DNA of 64,000 nt from DASUBV01 sp963822485 (GTDB lineage: Bacteria > Actinomycetota > Actinomycetes > Streptosporangiales > Streptosporangiaceae), in NCBI GenBank assembly GCA_963822485.1, contig CAWGHW010000031.1:992001-1056000 (forward strand), given 5' to 3'. The notes under the pieces are model-generated. The model ran no database searches and was not told the DNA's origin. It saw nothing but the letters and a program-made list of their open reading frames with translations. Each line of letters opens with the position of its first letter. The first letter of the stretch is position 1. This document shows positions 42,455 to 51,306 of this stretch, piece after piece. The position numbers were made by a program, and so were the translations under genes.

Positions 42455-43342
42455 ATGGTGACCCGCGTCTGGCAGCGCTACGGGCGACTGCGCATCTACG
42501 TAACAGTCGGCGACTTAGAGGTGGGCTGGAGCGAACCGCGTACCGGACGGTTCGTGCTCGCCCGGCCCGACCTGGAGCAGACATTCTGGGCCGAGGTCGA
42601 GGCCGAATGCCAGCGGCTGAGGCTGGACGGGCGGCTAGGCCCGGACGCGCCGGACCAGCGGCGGGCGGCTGGAGAGCCAGCGGACACGCATGGGGTGGTG
42701 CGTGACCCGGCCTGGGACGACCTGGCCACCAACAAGCCAGGGGCGGCGGCCAGCGCCCGCGCGCGGGAACTGCGCCGGGAGCATCCGCTGCTGACCACGG
42801 CCGCGGACCTGATCGGGATGCGGACCGAGGCCCGGGCCTTCGCCATCGGGGCCAGGGGCGAGCGGACCGTCGGGCGCAAGTTAGACCGCTGGGCCGGCCG
42901 CCATGACTGGCAAGTCCTGCACGCGGTTCCCGTGGGAAGCCGTGGCGCCGACATCGACCACGTGATCATCGGGCCGTTCGGCGTCGTGACCATTAACACC
43001 AAGATCACTGGCACCACCGTCTGGGTCGGGGAGCACGGCATGATGGTCGGCGGAACCAGGGTGGACTACGTGCGGAAGTCGCGATCCGAGGCGGCCCGCG
43101 CCCGCCGGCTGCTCGGCCGGGCGCTGGGTGGCCAGGTGCCGGTTCAGTCGGTCATCGTCTTCGTCGGCGCCCGGCGCTTCTCGATTGCGGCGGGCGGGCC
43201 GGCCGATGTGGCCGTCCTGCCCTCGGCGCGCGCCCTGTACCGCTGGCTGCGCCGGCAGTCGACGGTCCTCGACGCCCGCCAGGCCGAAGCGATCTACCAG
43301 GCCGCCCGCCGCCCGGCTACCTGGCAGCCATCCGGCAGCTGA
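42455..43342 (+). CDS. NERD-domain protein
   Basis: 295 residues. The NERD (nuclease-related) domain occupies about 128-235: AIGARGERTVGRKLDRWA, LHAVPVGSRGADIDHVIIG and FGVVTINTKITGTTVWVG. Asp (ADIDHV) and the Thr/Lys of INTK match the catalytic pattern D-(x)n-(E/Q)xK in part; the usual Glu before xK is Asn-Thr here, so activity is uncertain. The N-terminal 125 residues have no recognised fold. ATG 42455 has no Shine-Dalgarno and is preceded by GATACATAGT 7-16 nt upstream, so the mRNA may be leaderless. It is divergent from pgeF and stands alone before pyk. Confidence 0.8.
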   Translation: MVTRVWQRYGRLRIYVTVGDLEVGWSEPRTGRFVLARPDLEQTFWAEVEAECQRLRLDGRLGPDAPDQRRAAGEPADTHGVVRDPAWDDLATNKPGAAASARARELRREHPLLTTAADLIGMRTEARAFAIGARGERTVGRKLDRWAGRHDWQVLHAVPVGSRGADIDHVIIGPFGVVTINTKITGTTVWVGEHGMMVGGTRVDYVRKSRSEAARARRLLGRALGGQVPVQSVIVFVGARRFSIAAGGPADVAVLPSARALYRWLRRQSTVLDARQAEAIYQAARRPATWQPSGS

Positions 43343-43347
43343 AAGGA

Positions 43348-43368
43348 CCCCGGCAGGCTCGGCCGGGG
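43348..43368 (+). terminator. Hairpin after the NERD gene
   Basis: CCCCGGC (43348-43354) pairs with GCCGGGG (43362-43368) around a 7-nt loop, 5 nt after the stop codon. There is no T-tract. It separates the NERD gene from pyk and is a plausible intrinsic terminator of the high-GC type. Confidence 0.6.
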
Positions 43369-43487
43369 AGTGGACAGTCAGTGAAACCTGGGCGACGCCG
43401 GTCGCAGATGAGGGATCAGCATCCTAGTCTGGGAGGGTAAGTCCGATTTAGCGGCCACGGCCGGGAGCGGGCCAGGAAGCAGGGACC

Positions 43488-44918
43488 ATGAGCCGCCGCG
43501 CGAAGATCGTCTGCACGCTCGGGCCCGCCTCGTCGAGTCCCGGGCAGATCGCTGCCCTGGTGGCGGCGGGCCTGGACGTGGCCCGGCTGAACATGAGCCA
43601 CGGCACCCAGGAGGGCCACCTCAAGGTCTACCGCGCGGTGCGAGCCGCGTCCGACGCGGCCGGCCGCAGCGTCGGCGTACTCGTCGACCTGCAGGGCCCG
43701 AAGATCCGCCTGGGCACCTTCGCGGCCGGCCCGGTGCGCCTGAAGGCGGGCCAGCTGTTCACGATCACGGGCGACGACGTGCCCGGCGACGATGCCCTGG
43801 CCTCGACCACCTTTCCCGGCCTGGCCGATGACGTCAGCCCCGGTGACCAGATCCTGGTCGACGACGGCCGGGTGGTACTCGAGGTGCTGACCGCGCGGGG
43901 CGGCCGGGTGCGGACCAGGGTCCTGGTCGGCGGCGAAGTCTCCGATCACAAGGGCCTGAACGTGCCCGCGGTCCGGCTCAGCGTGCCGGCCCTCAGCGCC
44001 AAGGACGAGCAGGACCTGCGCTGGGCGCTGGGGCTGCGGGCGGACCTGATCGCCCTGTCGTTCGTGCAGAGCCCGGCCGACGCCGCGCCGGTCCGCAAGA
44101 TCATGGATGAGGTGGGCGCGCCATTGCCGCTCATCGCCAAGATCGAGAAGCCTCAGGCGGTGCAGGCGCTGCCGGAGGTGCTCGATGCCTTCGACGGGCT
44201 GATGGTGGCCCGCGGCGACCTGGGCGTGGAGTTGCCGCTCGAGCAGGTGCCGATGGTGCAGAAGCGCGCGATTGACCTGGCCAGGGACAAGGCGCGGCCG
44301 GTCATCGTGGCCACGCAGATGCTGGAGTCGATGATCTCGGCGCCCCGGCCGACCAGGGCGGAGACCTCGGACGTGGCCAACGCGGTGCTGGACGGGGCGG
44401 ACGCGCTGATGCTGTCGGCCGAGACGAGCGTGGGCCAGTACCCGGCGGAGGCGGTGGCCACCATGGCCAGGATCATCGAGGCGGCGGAACGGGAGTGGCT
44501 GCACGCCGAGCCGTCGCTGAGCCGGGTGCCCACCACCACCGGCGGCGCGATCGCGCGGGCGGCGGCCGAGGTCGGCGCGGTGGTCGGGGCCACGGCCCTG
44601 GTCGCCTTCACGATCTCGGGGGAGACCGCCCGGCGGCTGGCCCGGTACCGGTCGCCGATCCCGCTGCTGGCCTTCACCCCGCAGCCGGCCATCCGCAGCC
44701 AGCTGGCGCTGACCTGGGGCGTGGAGACGTTCATCGTGCCCCCGGCGCGGCACACCGACGAGATGGTCCGGCAGGTGGAGTCGGCGCTGCTGGACATCGG
44801 GCGCGGCCAGAAGGGCGACAAGGTGGTCATCGTCGCGGGCAGCCCGCCCGGCACCCCGGGCCGGACCAACGCCCTGCGCGTGCACCGCATCGGCGACGCG
44901 ATCGCTTCCGGGCTGTAA
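43488..44918 (+). CDS. pyk: Pyruvate kinase
   Basis: 476 residues, the normal bacterial length. Conserved segments: RAKIVCTLGPASSSP, LDVARLNMSHGT, VLVDLQGPKIRLG, LIAKIEKPQAV (substrate Lys and metal Glu), GLMVARGDLGVELPLEQVP, VATQMLESM and DGADALMLSAETSVGQYP. It transfers phosphate from phosphoenolpyruvate to ADP in the cytosol. The C-terminal allosteric domain is present. Starts with ATG 43488 preceded by CCAGGAAGCAGG. Convergent with the CrtI-like gene, whose stop is only 5 nt away. Together with pgi and gnd it shows that this window carries several central carbon genes. Confidence 0.96.
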   Translation: MSRRAKIVCTLGPASSSPGQIAALVAAGLDVARLNMSHGTQEGHLKVYRAVRAASDAAGRSVGVLVDLQGPKIRLGTFAAGPVRLKAGQLFTITGDDVPGDDALASTTFPGLADDVSPGDQILVDDGRVVLEVLTARGGRVRTRVLVGGEVSDHKGLNVPAVRLSVPALSAKDEQDLRWALGLRADLIALSFVQSPADAAPVRKIMDEVGAPLPLIAKIEKPQAVQALPEVLDAFDGLMVARGDLGVELPLEQVPMVQKRAIDLARDKARPVIVATQMLESMISAPRPTRAETSDVANAVLDGADALMLSAETSVGQYPAEAVATMARIIEAAEREWLHAEPSLSRVPTTTGGAIARAAAEVGAVVGATALVAFTISGETARRLARYRSPIPLLAFTPQPAIRSQLALTWGVETFIVPPARHTDEMVRQVESALLDIGRGQKGDKVVIVAGSPPGTPGRTNALRVHRIGDAIASGL

Positions 44919-44923
44919 CCGGG

Positions 44924-46552
44924 CTAAGACGCGGGACGGCGGTGCAGCCGGTCCGACCATCGCTCGGCGCGGCGGTCGGCCAGGATCTGGCGGACCACGT
45001 TGCGGCCGGGGATGCCGGTCACGCCGCCGCCGCCGTGGGTGGCCGAGCCCGCCTGGTAGAGCCCGCGGACCGGGGTGCGCAGGTCGGCGTAGCCAGCCGC
45101 CGGCCGGGCGTGGAACATCTGGCCCAGGCTCAGCTCGCCGTGGAAGATGTTGCCGCCGACCAGGCCGTACTCCTGCTGCATCTGGTGCGGGCCGATGACC
45201 TGCCGGTGCAGCACCGAGTCGGTGAAGCCGGGGGCCACGGTCTCCATCCGGGCGATCACCCGGTCGGCGTAGGCGGCCAGCGCGGCCTCGTCGGGCTGGT
45301 CGGCGTAGGTGTGCGGCACCCACTGGGTGAACATCGACATGACGTGCTTCCCGGCCGGGGCCAGCGAGTCGTCGAAGACGCTGGGGATGCAGATGTCCGC
45401 GAACGGGACCGCCGACGGCCGCCCGGCGACCGCGTCCTGGAAGGCGTTCTCGACGTCGTCCAGGCTCTCGGCCAGCACGATCGTCCCGCCGTGCACCTGC
45501 GGGTCGAACTCGGGATGGCTGGCGAAGACCGGCAGCCGGTCCAGCGCGAGGTTGATCTTCACCGTGCCGGACCGGGTCTGCCAGCCGCGGATGTCCTCGA
45601 CGAAGTCGGCGGGCAGGTCGCGCTCGTCGACGAGCCGCAGGAACGAGATGGCGGGGTGGGCCGTGGTGATCACGATCGGCGCGGCGATCTCCTCGCCGCT
45701 GGCCAGCCGCACGCCGGTCACCCGGCCGCCGGAGGTCGTGATCTGGGCCACCTCCGCGCCGGTGCGCACCTCGGCGCCGAACGACCGGGCCGACGCGGCC
45801 AGGGCCGCCGTCACGCCGCCCATCCCGCCGCGCGGGAAGCCCCACGCGCCGGCCTGGCCGCCGGTGTCGCCGATGTGGTGGTGCAGCATCACGTAGGCGG
45901 TGCCCGCCGACCGCGGGCCGGCCCAGGTCCCGATCACCCCGGACACCGACAGCAGCCCGCGCATGGCGTCGCTGGAGAAGTACCGGTCGATGAGGTCGGC
46001 GATGCTGCCGGTCAGCAGCCGGGTGACGTCGACGGCGCCCCTGGTGTCGAGCTTGCGCAGGTGGCGCAGCAGCAGGCCCTGGCGCCATAGGTCGGCCGGG
46101 CGGCGCGAGCCGAGCCGGGGCGGGATCTCCTCCAGCATCGGGCCGAGCACCGCGCCCAGGCTGGCCAGGTGCGCCTCATAGTCCTCGTAGCGGTCGGCAT
46201 CGCGGGCCGAGAACTTGGCGATCTCGGCGTGCCGCTGCGCCGGGTCGTCGGGCAGCCGCAGGTAGCGGCCGTCCCCGCGCGGCGCGAAGTAGGGTCCCTG
46301 CGGGAAGACGTGATACCCGTGACGGCCCAGTTGCAGATCCCGGACCAGATCGGGGGGCAGCAGCGAGACGACGTAGGACAGCGAGGTCACGGTGAAATCC
46401 GGCCCGAACGGCTGCTCGCTCACCGCGGCGCCGCCCACGATGTCACGTCGCTCGCACACCAGGGTGCTCAGCCCGCCGCGGGCCAGGTAGGCGGCGGCGA
46501 CCAGGCCGTTGTGCCCCCCGCCGACCACGATCACGTCACGGCTCGCTGCCAT
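44924..46552 (-). CDS. FAD-dependent oxidoreductase of the CrtI/phytoene-desaturase-like family
   Basis: 542 residues; ATG 46552 has GGAGGA upstream. Dinucleotide motif VIVVGGGHNGLVAAAYLARG at residues 8-27, then ERRDIVGGAAVSEQPFG, and the C-terminal FAD segment VRGLYQAGSATHGGGGVTG with IPGRNVVRQIL. The middle (FPRGGMGGVTAALAASARS) matches the NAD(P)/FAD oxidoreductase group related to phytoene desaturases and to human PYROXD2. No carotenoid gene lies nearby, so carotenoid synthesis is not supported. It is divergent from a TetR gene 240 bp away, a common arrangement for a repressor and its target. The substrate is unknown. Confidence 0.85.
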   Translation of the reverse strand: MAASRDVIVVGGGHNGLVAAAYLARGGLSTLVCERRDIVGGAAVSEQPFGPDFTVTSLSYVVSLLPPDLVRDLQLGRHGYHVFPQGPYFAPRGDGRYLRLPDDPAQRHAEIAKFSARDADRYEDYEAHLASLGAVLGPMLEEIPPRLGSRRPADLWRQGLLLRHLRKLDTRGAVDVTRLLTGSIADLIDRYFSSDAMRGLLSVSGVIGTWAGPRSAGTAYVMLHHHIGDTGGQAGAWGFPRGGMGGVTAALAASARSFGAEVRTGAEVAQITTSGGRVTGVRLASGEEIAAPIVITTAHPAISFLRLVDERDLPADFVEDIRGWQTRSGTVKINLALDRLPVFASHPEFDPQVHGGTIVLAESLDDVENAFQDAVAGRPSAVPFADICIPSVFDDSLAPAGKHVMSMFTQWVPHTYADQPDEAALAAYADRVIARMETVAPGFTDSVLHRQVIGPHQMQQEYGLVGGNIFHGELSLGQMFHARPAAGYADLRTPVRGLYQAGSATHGGGGVTGIPGRNVVRQILADRRAERWSDRLHRRPAS

Positions 46553-46746
46553 CAGCGCTCCTCCCGTCGATCTGCCTGCTCCGCTCGCCGGCCACGCTCG
46601 CCGGCCCGCCGCGCGCCGTTGGTAACGCATCGGTCCTGCCGTTCGCTCCCTGGAGCATAGGCGGGTGCCAGGCGGGCCGGAAGCGCCGAGGTGGCGGGCC
46701 TGACCCCCGACTGTGGGTCTGTCTAGCCGGAATCGCGCGGTGGAAG

Positions 46747-46762
46747 ATGAATGGACGTTCAT
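46747..46762. promoter_or_regulatory. Candidate TetR operator
   Basis: ATGAA-TGGACG-TTCAT is an inverted repeat (5-bp arms, 6-nt centre) of the TGAATGGACGTTCA type seen for TetR-family repressors. It lies between the divergent oxidoreductase and tetR genes, 30 nt before the preferred TetR start at 46793 and overlapping the alternative ATG at 46751. Confidence 0.5.
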
Positions 46763-46792
46763 GCGGAACTTAGGGACGAAGAAGGTCAATTG

Positions 46793-47476
46793 GTGACTCG
46801 CGGTCAATTTGAGGCCGGGCCGCCCGGCTGGGCCCGTCCGCCCACGCGAGCACTGGAACGGCAGCGGACCAAGCGCGACAAGATCATCGGTGTCGCGATG
46901 GAGCAGTTCGCCGCCAGCGGCTACGAGGGCGCGCGGGTCGAGGCGATCGCGGCCGGCGCCGGGGTGTCCAAGGGCGCTGTCTTCTCTTATTTCACTAACA
47001 AGGCCGGGCTCTTCCTGGCCGCCTACCAGAGCGCGGCGCAGTCGTTCAGCCAGTACCTGGAGGCGCCCGCCGAAGTGCTCGAGCGCGGGTTCTTCGCCGT
47101 GATCAGCTACTGGCTCGACAACACGCCGCACATGATCGGCGAGGACTGGATCCCCTACCAGGTCACCTTGCTCGGCAACTACTGCTCCGACCTCCAGCTC
47201 AAGCACTGGATCAACCAGTACCTGGTGCGCGAGGACCCCTACGGGACGCGGGCGTTCGTGCGGTTCGGCATCGACCGGGGCGAGGTGCGGACCGACCTGG
47301 ACCCGGACCTGGTGGTGACGGTGGTGGGCTGGCTGATGGACCGCTGCCAGGACGCCATGCTGACCGAGGAACTCGATCCCGGGCTGTTCGGCTCGGTCAC
47401 CGAGCCGGCGGACTCCCGCGAGCTGCGGATCCGCCAGTTCGTCGAGATGCTGCGCGGGGCCGTCGGCCCCCCGTGA
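46793..47476 (+). CDS. TetR family regulator
   Basis: 227 residues from GTG 46793, preferred because AGAAGG lies 7 nt upstream; ATG 46751 would add 14 residues. The helix-turn-helix is at about 27-75 in this numbering: RDKIIGVAMEQFAASGYEG, ARVEAIAAGAGVSKGAVFSY and FTNKAGLFLAAYQ. The ligand domain is helical, with LERGFFAVISYWLDNTPHMI and a single YCSDLQLKHWINQYL stretch. The family usually represses a divergent gene until a hydrophobic ligand binds, so the CrtI-like oxidoreductase is the likely target. Confidence 0.88.
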   Translation: MTRGQFEAGPPGWARPPTRALERQRTKRDKIIGVAMEQFAASGYEGARVEAIAAGAGVSKGAVFSYFTNKAGLFLAAYQSAAQSFSQYLEAPAEVLERGFFAVISYWLDNTPHMIGEDWIPYQVTLLGNYCSDLQLKHWINQYLVREDPYGTRAFVRFGIDRGEVRTDLDPDLVVTVVGWLMDRCQDAMLTEELDPGLFGSVTEPADSRELRIRQFVEMLRGAVGPP

Positions 47477-47510
47477 CTCCCGGCCGGCGGCGACTGCCGG
47501 CGCGACCGTG

Positions 47511-48503
47511 CTACCGGGCCGTCGGCGCGCCGCCGGCCAGGGCCAGGATCGCGGCCGGATCGGCGTTCCCGCCGCTGACCACGATGGCCAGCGGTCCGTC
47601 CAGGTCACCGAGCCGCCCGGCCAGCGCCGCCCCGGTGCCCACCGCGCCGCCGCCCTCGGCGATCAGCCGGTGGGTGCTCAGCAGGAACACCATGGCCGCG
47701 GCGATCTCCGCCTCGGTGACCAGCACGTGCTCATCCACGAACTCCCGGACCACGGCCATCGACCAGCGGTTGTCCAGCCCGATGCCGCCGCCCAGCACCT
47801 CGGCCAGCGTGTCAACGTAGGGCACGTCCACCGGGTGGCCCGCGCGCAGGCTGGCCACCATCGCGGCCGCGTTCTGCGCCGAGGCGCCGATGACCCGGAC
47901 CGGCGCCGGGCCGCCCTTGAGCGCGATGCCCAGGCCGCCGATCAGCCCGCCGCCGGACACCGCGGCCACGACGGCGGCCAGGCCAGGGACCTGCTCGGCC
48001 AGCTCAAGGCCGATGGTGCCCTGCCCGGCGATCACGTCGGGGTCGTCGAACGGGTGCACGAGACTCAGCCCGCGCTCGCGCTCGATCCGCTGGGCCACCT
48101 CGACCGCGTCGTCGTAGGTCGGCCCCTCGACGATCGCCTCGGCGCCGCTGTCCCGGATGGAGCGCAGCTTCACCGCGTCGACGGTCTCGGGCACGCAGAT
48201 CGTGGCCGGGATCCCGAGCCGCCCGGCGATGTAGGCCACCGCCGCGCCGTGGTTGCCTCCCGAGCAGGCGATCACGCCGCCGCGGCGCTGGTCCGGCGAC
48301 AGGGCCAGGATCTTGCTGGCGGCGCCGCGGACCTTGAACGAGCCGGGCGGCTGGAGGCTCTCCAGCTTGAGCCAGACCGGTACGCCGAGGCGGTCCGACA
48401 GCTCGGGGGAGCGGATCACCGGGCTCGGGTCCACCAGCCCGCCGATCCGGTCCCTGGCCCGCTGCACGTCGGCGTAGCTGACGCCGGCCGTCGCACTGGT
48501 CAT
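47511..48503 (-). CDS. PLP-dependent threonine/serine dehydratase-like enzyme
   Basis: 330 residues from ATG 48503 (GGAGG 8-9 nt upstream). Fold-type II PLP motifs: LESLQPPGSFKVRGAASKI with the Schiff-base Lys, IACSGGNHGAAVAYIAG, the phosphate loop AAVSGGGLIGGLGIAL, and IVVSGGNADPAA near the end. There is no C-terminal ACT domain, so it is the catabolic (TdcB/serine racemase-like) size rather than biosynthetic IlvA. Likely products are 2-oxobutanoate or pyruvate plus ammonia; racemase or 3-hydroxyaspartate dehydratase activity is also possible. It is convergent with the TetR gene that ends at 47476. Confidence 0.87.
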   Translation of the reverse strand: MTSATAGVSYADVQRARDRIGGLVDPSPVIRSPELSDRLGVPVWLKLESLQPPGSFKVRGAASKILALSPDQRRGGVIACSGGNHGAAVAYIAGRLGIPATICVPETVDAVKLRSIRDSGAEAIVEGPTYDDAVEVAQRIERERGLSLVHPFDDPDVIAGQGTIGLELAEQVPGLAAVVAAVSGGGLIGGLGIALKGGPAPVRVIGASAQNAAAMVASLRAGHPVDVPYVDTLAEVLGGGIGLDNRWSMAVVREFVDEHVLVTEAEIAAAMVFLLSTHRLIAEGGGAVGTGAALAGRLGDLDGPLAIVVSGGNADPAAILALAGGAPTAR

Positions 48504-48901
48504 CTCGGCCTGCCTCCGGTCCGGCAGGCTCGGGGCCCGTCCCGGCACGGGACAGGCAGGCCCGCACGGCTCGCTAGCCTAGGGGACCGCTTGGCCCGGG
48601 AGACCGCCGGCCGGTTGCCGCATCGCGGGATCGGCGTCCGCCATTGCCTGTGGCTGGGTCATTTCGCCCGTAGCCTGAGCTTTGGCCCGTGGATCATGCT
48701 TTGATTCCCTGGTGGGCCCGTCCTACTCTTGACTGACTGATAGTCGCCTTAGCCCACGGTTAACCGCGCCCCGGCCAATCCCGCGCCGTGGTCACCCCAG
48801 GCCCGCGGCTTGAGCCGAGTGGTAACTACTTACTAATAGGTAAAATTTTTGTCATCCACAGGGACAAGGTTGTCAAGGATCACCTGAAGCAGGGGGACAC
48901 T
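48504..48901. promoter_or_regulatory. 398-bp divergent promoter region with a TTAC-N6-GTAA inverted repeat
   Basis: This region lies between the dehydratase-like gene and a TetR gene. It holds TTGACT at 48730, a -35 candidate, and an AT-rich block 48820-48860 containing TTAC-TAATAG-GTAA (48830-48843), a possible TetR operator 60 nt before the TetR start. A longer reading frame upstream of 48902 has no supported start. No further gene is visible. Confidence 0.45.
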
Positions 48902-49504
48902 GTGGTAGTGGCTGCCGATCAAAAGACAGCGGGGACGCCGGCCCGGATCCTGGACATCGCCGAGCGACTGGTGCAGATCCGGGGCTTCAACGGCTTCAGC
49001 TACGCCGACGTGGCGGCCGAACTGCAGATCACCACCGCGGCCCTGCACTACCACTTCACCGGCAAGCCTCAGCTCGGCCTGGCCCTCATCGACCGGTACG
49101 CGGTCCGGTTCGGCGCGGCGCTGGGCGACCTGGATGCCCGCTGCGACTCGGCGGCGGGCCGGCTGCGCGGCTACGTCGGGCTGTACCGGGCCGTGCTGCT
49201 CGACGGCCGCATGTGCCTGTGCGGGATGCTGGCCGCCGAGTACCACACCCTGCCGGGCGGGATGCGGGACTCGGTGCTGCGGTTCTTCGACGAGAACGAG
49301 CAGTGGCTCGAGAGCGTGCTGACCCAGGGCGCCGCCGACCACAGCCTGCGCTTCTCCGGCTCCGCGCGCGAGGCCGCCCGGCTGATCCTGGCCAGCCTGG
49401 AGGGCGCGCTGCTCATCGCCCGGTCCTTCGAGGACACAGGTCGCTTCGAGTCCGCCGCCACTAGCCTGCTGGCCGGCCTGATCGCTCCCGCCCCGGCTGA
49501 CTAA
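48902..49504 (+). CDS. TetR family regulator (YxaF/LmrA-like)
   Basis: 200 residues from GTG 48902, chosen for GGGGGA just upstream and because it gives the normal family length. DNA-binding region about 10-58: PARILDIAERLVQIRGFNGF, YADVAAELQITTAALHYHF and TGKPQLGLALIDRYA. The ligand domain contains LLDGRMCLCGMLAAEYHTLP, with a CLCG segment common in the TetR_C_33/YxaF group, and ends LILASLEGALLIARSFED. Such proteins repress efflux or oxidoreductase genes. The target is not clear; the divergent dehydratase-like gene or self-regulation through the repeat at 48830 are options. Confidence 0.87.
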   Translation: MVVAADQKTAGTPARILDIAERLVQIRGFNGFSYADVAAELQITTAALHYHFTGKPQLGLALIDRYAVRFGAALGDLDARCDSAAGRLRGYVGLYRAVLLDGRMCLCGMLAAEYHTLPGGMRDSVLRFFDENEQWLESVLTQGAADHSLRFSGSAREAARLILASLEGALLIARSFEDTGRFESAATSLLAGLIAPAPAD

Positions 49505-49629
49505 CGGTCCTCGGCCGCGCCGGCTGACCAGGCCCGCCACCCCGGACTGGCCTGGTGAGACAATCGGCCGCAATAACCTCAGCCCGGGTCAGCCAGGTAC
49601 TCGGGTCAACCAGGCAAAGGGCACCGCTC

Positions 49630-50946
49630 ATGGCCGACTTGTCACTGCTGCCGCCGTCCGCCGTCGCCGACGGCGACGACGTGCGCATCGCCGGCGTCTC
49701 GCTGCGCGAGCTGGCCCAGGAGTTCGGGACCCCGGCGTACGTGCTGGACGAGGACTACCTGCGGGCCCGGGCGCGGGAGTACGTCAGCTCGTTCACCAGC
49801 CGGCATCCGCGCAGCCGGATCTGCTTCGCGGCCAAGGCGTTCCCGTCCGCGTCGGTCATCCAGATCTTCGCCGAGGAGGGCCTGGGCTGTGACGTGGTCG
49901 GGGCGGGCGAGCTGCGCCTGGCCCTGGCCGCCGGCATCGATCCCGCCAAGATCGTCATGCACGGCAACGCCAAGTCCGACGACGACATCCGGGCCGCCCT
50001 GGACGCGCGCATCGGCTACATCGTGGTCGACGGGTTCGACGACATCGACCGCATCTCGCGGCTGGCTCGCACCCGCACCCCGGTGCTGCTGCGGACCAGC
50101 CCTGGCATCGACTCGGCCACCCACGAGGCGCTGGCCACCGGCGGCGCCGGCTCCAAGTTCGGCGTGCCCGTGGACCAGGTGCCGGCCGCGATCGAGCGCA
50201 TGCGCGACGATCCGCTGATCGACCTCCAGGGCCTGCACGCGCATATCGGCTCGCAGATCCTCGACCTGGCCCAGTTCGAGGCCGAGGTCGCCGCGCTGGC
50301 CACCCTGGGCTCCAGTGCTAGCCCGGGGGGACGACCCTCCGGAGCCCCCCCGTTTGGCGTCTACGACTTCGGTGGCGGCCTGGGCGTGCGCTACGTACCG
50401 CAGGACGCGGCGCCGGGCATCGACCAGTACGCCGCCCGGCTGGTCGCGGCCGCCCGGCGGCACCTGGGCGAGGACATCGAGATCCTGGTCGAGCCGGGCC
50501 GTTCGCTGGTCGCCCCGGCCGGACTGACCCTGTACCGGGTCGTGACCAGGAAGCAGTCCGGGCGGCTGCACGTCGCCGTCGACGGCGGTATGGGCGACAA
50601 CCTGGAGCACTCGCTCTACGGGCAGCGGTTCACCCCGCTGGTCGTCGGCCGGTGGGACGAGCCGGCCGTCGTGGCCGACCTGGTCGGGCGGCACTGCGAG
50701 GAAGGCGACGTGATCAGCCGGGACGTCACGCTGGCCAGCCCGCAGATCGGCGACCTGATCGCCGTCCCGGTCACTGGTGCCTACTGCTTCACCATGAGCA
50801 ACAACTACAACGCGAACCTCCGCCCGCCAGTGGTGCTGTGCGCCGGCGGCGTGGCCCGGCTGGCCGTGCGCCGCGAGACCACTGACGACCTGATGGCCCG
50901 CGAGGTCCTGGTCCGCGCCACCCCGCCGGTCCCGGCCAGCCGCTGA
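49630..50946 (+). CDS. lysA: Diaminopimelate decarboxylase
   Basis: 438 residues. Fold-type III PLP decarboxylase: FAAKAFPS with Schiff-base Lys69, HAHIGSQI, YDFGGGLGVRY, ILVEPGRSLVAPAG and the dimer-partner motif HCEEGDVISRD, with Glu in place of the usual Ser in CESGD. Further on, GAYCFTMSNNYNANLRP matches the substrate-binding end of LysA (GAYxxSMxSxYN). It converts meso-diaminopimelate to lysine; the close homologue arginine decarboxylase differs in the PLP loops. An insertion SSASPGGRPSGAPP (about 229-242) replaces a short loop. It stands as a single gene followed by a tandem duplication and a strong hairpin. Confidence 0.92.
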   Translation: MADLSLLPPSAVADGDDVRIAGVSLRELAQEFGTPAYVLDEDYLRARAREYVSSFTSRHPRSRICFAAKAFPSASVIQIFAEEGLGCDVVGAGELRLALAAGIDPAKIVMHGNAKSDDDIRAALDARIGYIVVDGFDDIDRISRLARTRTPVLLRTSPGIDSATHEALATGGAGSKFGVPVDQVPAAIERMRDDPLIDLQGLHAHIGSQILDLAQFEAEVAALATLGSSASPGGRPSGAPPFGVYDFGGGLGVRYVPQDAAPGIDQYAARLVAAARRHLGEDIEILVEPGRSLVAPAGLTLYRVVTRKQSGRLHVAVDGGMGDNLEHSLYGQRFTPLVVGRWDEPAVVADLVGRHCEEGDVISRDVTLASPQIGDLIAVPVTGAYCFTMSNNYNANLRPPVVLCAGGVARLAVRRETTDDLMAREVLVRATPPVPASR

Positions 50947-50947
50947 C

Positions 50948-51127
50948 CGCCCTGGCCACGGGCGGTGTGGGCCGGTGCGAGCTCAGCCCACGGCCTCGCA
51001 CGCCCCTGCAGCACCGTCGGCCCCCGCGATCCCGGCCCGCCCTGGCCACGGGCGGTGTGGGCCGGTGCGAGCTCAGCCCGCGGCCTCGCACGCCCCTGCA
51101 GCACCGTCGGCCCCCGTGATCCCGCCC
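50948..51127. repeat. 90-bp tandem duplication
   Basis: The unit beginning CGCCCTGGCCACGGGCGGTG occurs at 50948-51037 and 51038-51127. The copies differ at only about three positions (CCCACGG/CCCGCGG, CCGCGAT/CCGTGAT and the final base). It starts within 2 nt of the lysA stop. The near identity shows a recent duplication. Its role, if any, is unknown. Confidence 0.9.
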
Positions 51128-51181
51128 GTCTCGCCAAGGACCCGTCCAGATCTCGCCTTACTGGCCCGCCGAAATCCAGGG

Positions 51182-51238
51182 TTCATGAGCACGCGGACTT
51201 TTCAGTCATAGTGACTGAAAAGTCCGCGCGATCATGAA
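51182..51238. terminator. Long near-perfect palindrome, probable bidirectional terminator
   Basis: CGCGGACTTTTCAGTCA (51192-51208) pairs perfectly with TGACTGAAAAGTCCGCG (51212-51228) around the loop TAG. Beyond a 3-nt internal loop, TTCATGA (51182-51188) pairs with TCATGAA (51232-51238). That is 24 bp of stem between the convergent lysA and kinase genes. The internal TTTTC/GAAAA gives a U-run in either direction only inside the stem. It may alternatively be a dispersed palindromic repeat. Confidence 0.7.
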
Positions 51239-51280
51239 TGGGTAGCCTCCCGGGCGCGTCCGTTGGTGGGCGGCGAGTTA

Positions 51281-51306
51281 CCTGGCGCAACGACAACGTC
51301 GCCAGG
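51281..51306. terminator. Short hairpin after the kinase gene
   Basis: CCTGGCG (51281-51287) and CGCCAGG (51300-51306) form a 7-bp stem with a 12-nt loop, 41 nt beyond the FGGY kinase stop on the minus strand. A weak intrinsic terminator candidate. Confidence 0.4.

Noticed and set aside
44924..46552. Assignment as phytoene desaturase of a carotenoid cluster
   Set aside because: The flavoprotein matches the broad CrtI/PYROXD2 group, but no phytoene synthase, GGPP synthase or cyclase is nearby.
46751..46792. Longer TetR start at ATG 46751
   Set aside because: It lacks a ribosome site and lies inside the operator-like repeat, whereas GTG 46793 has AGAAGG at good spacing. It stays possible for a leaderless mRNA.
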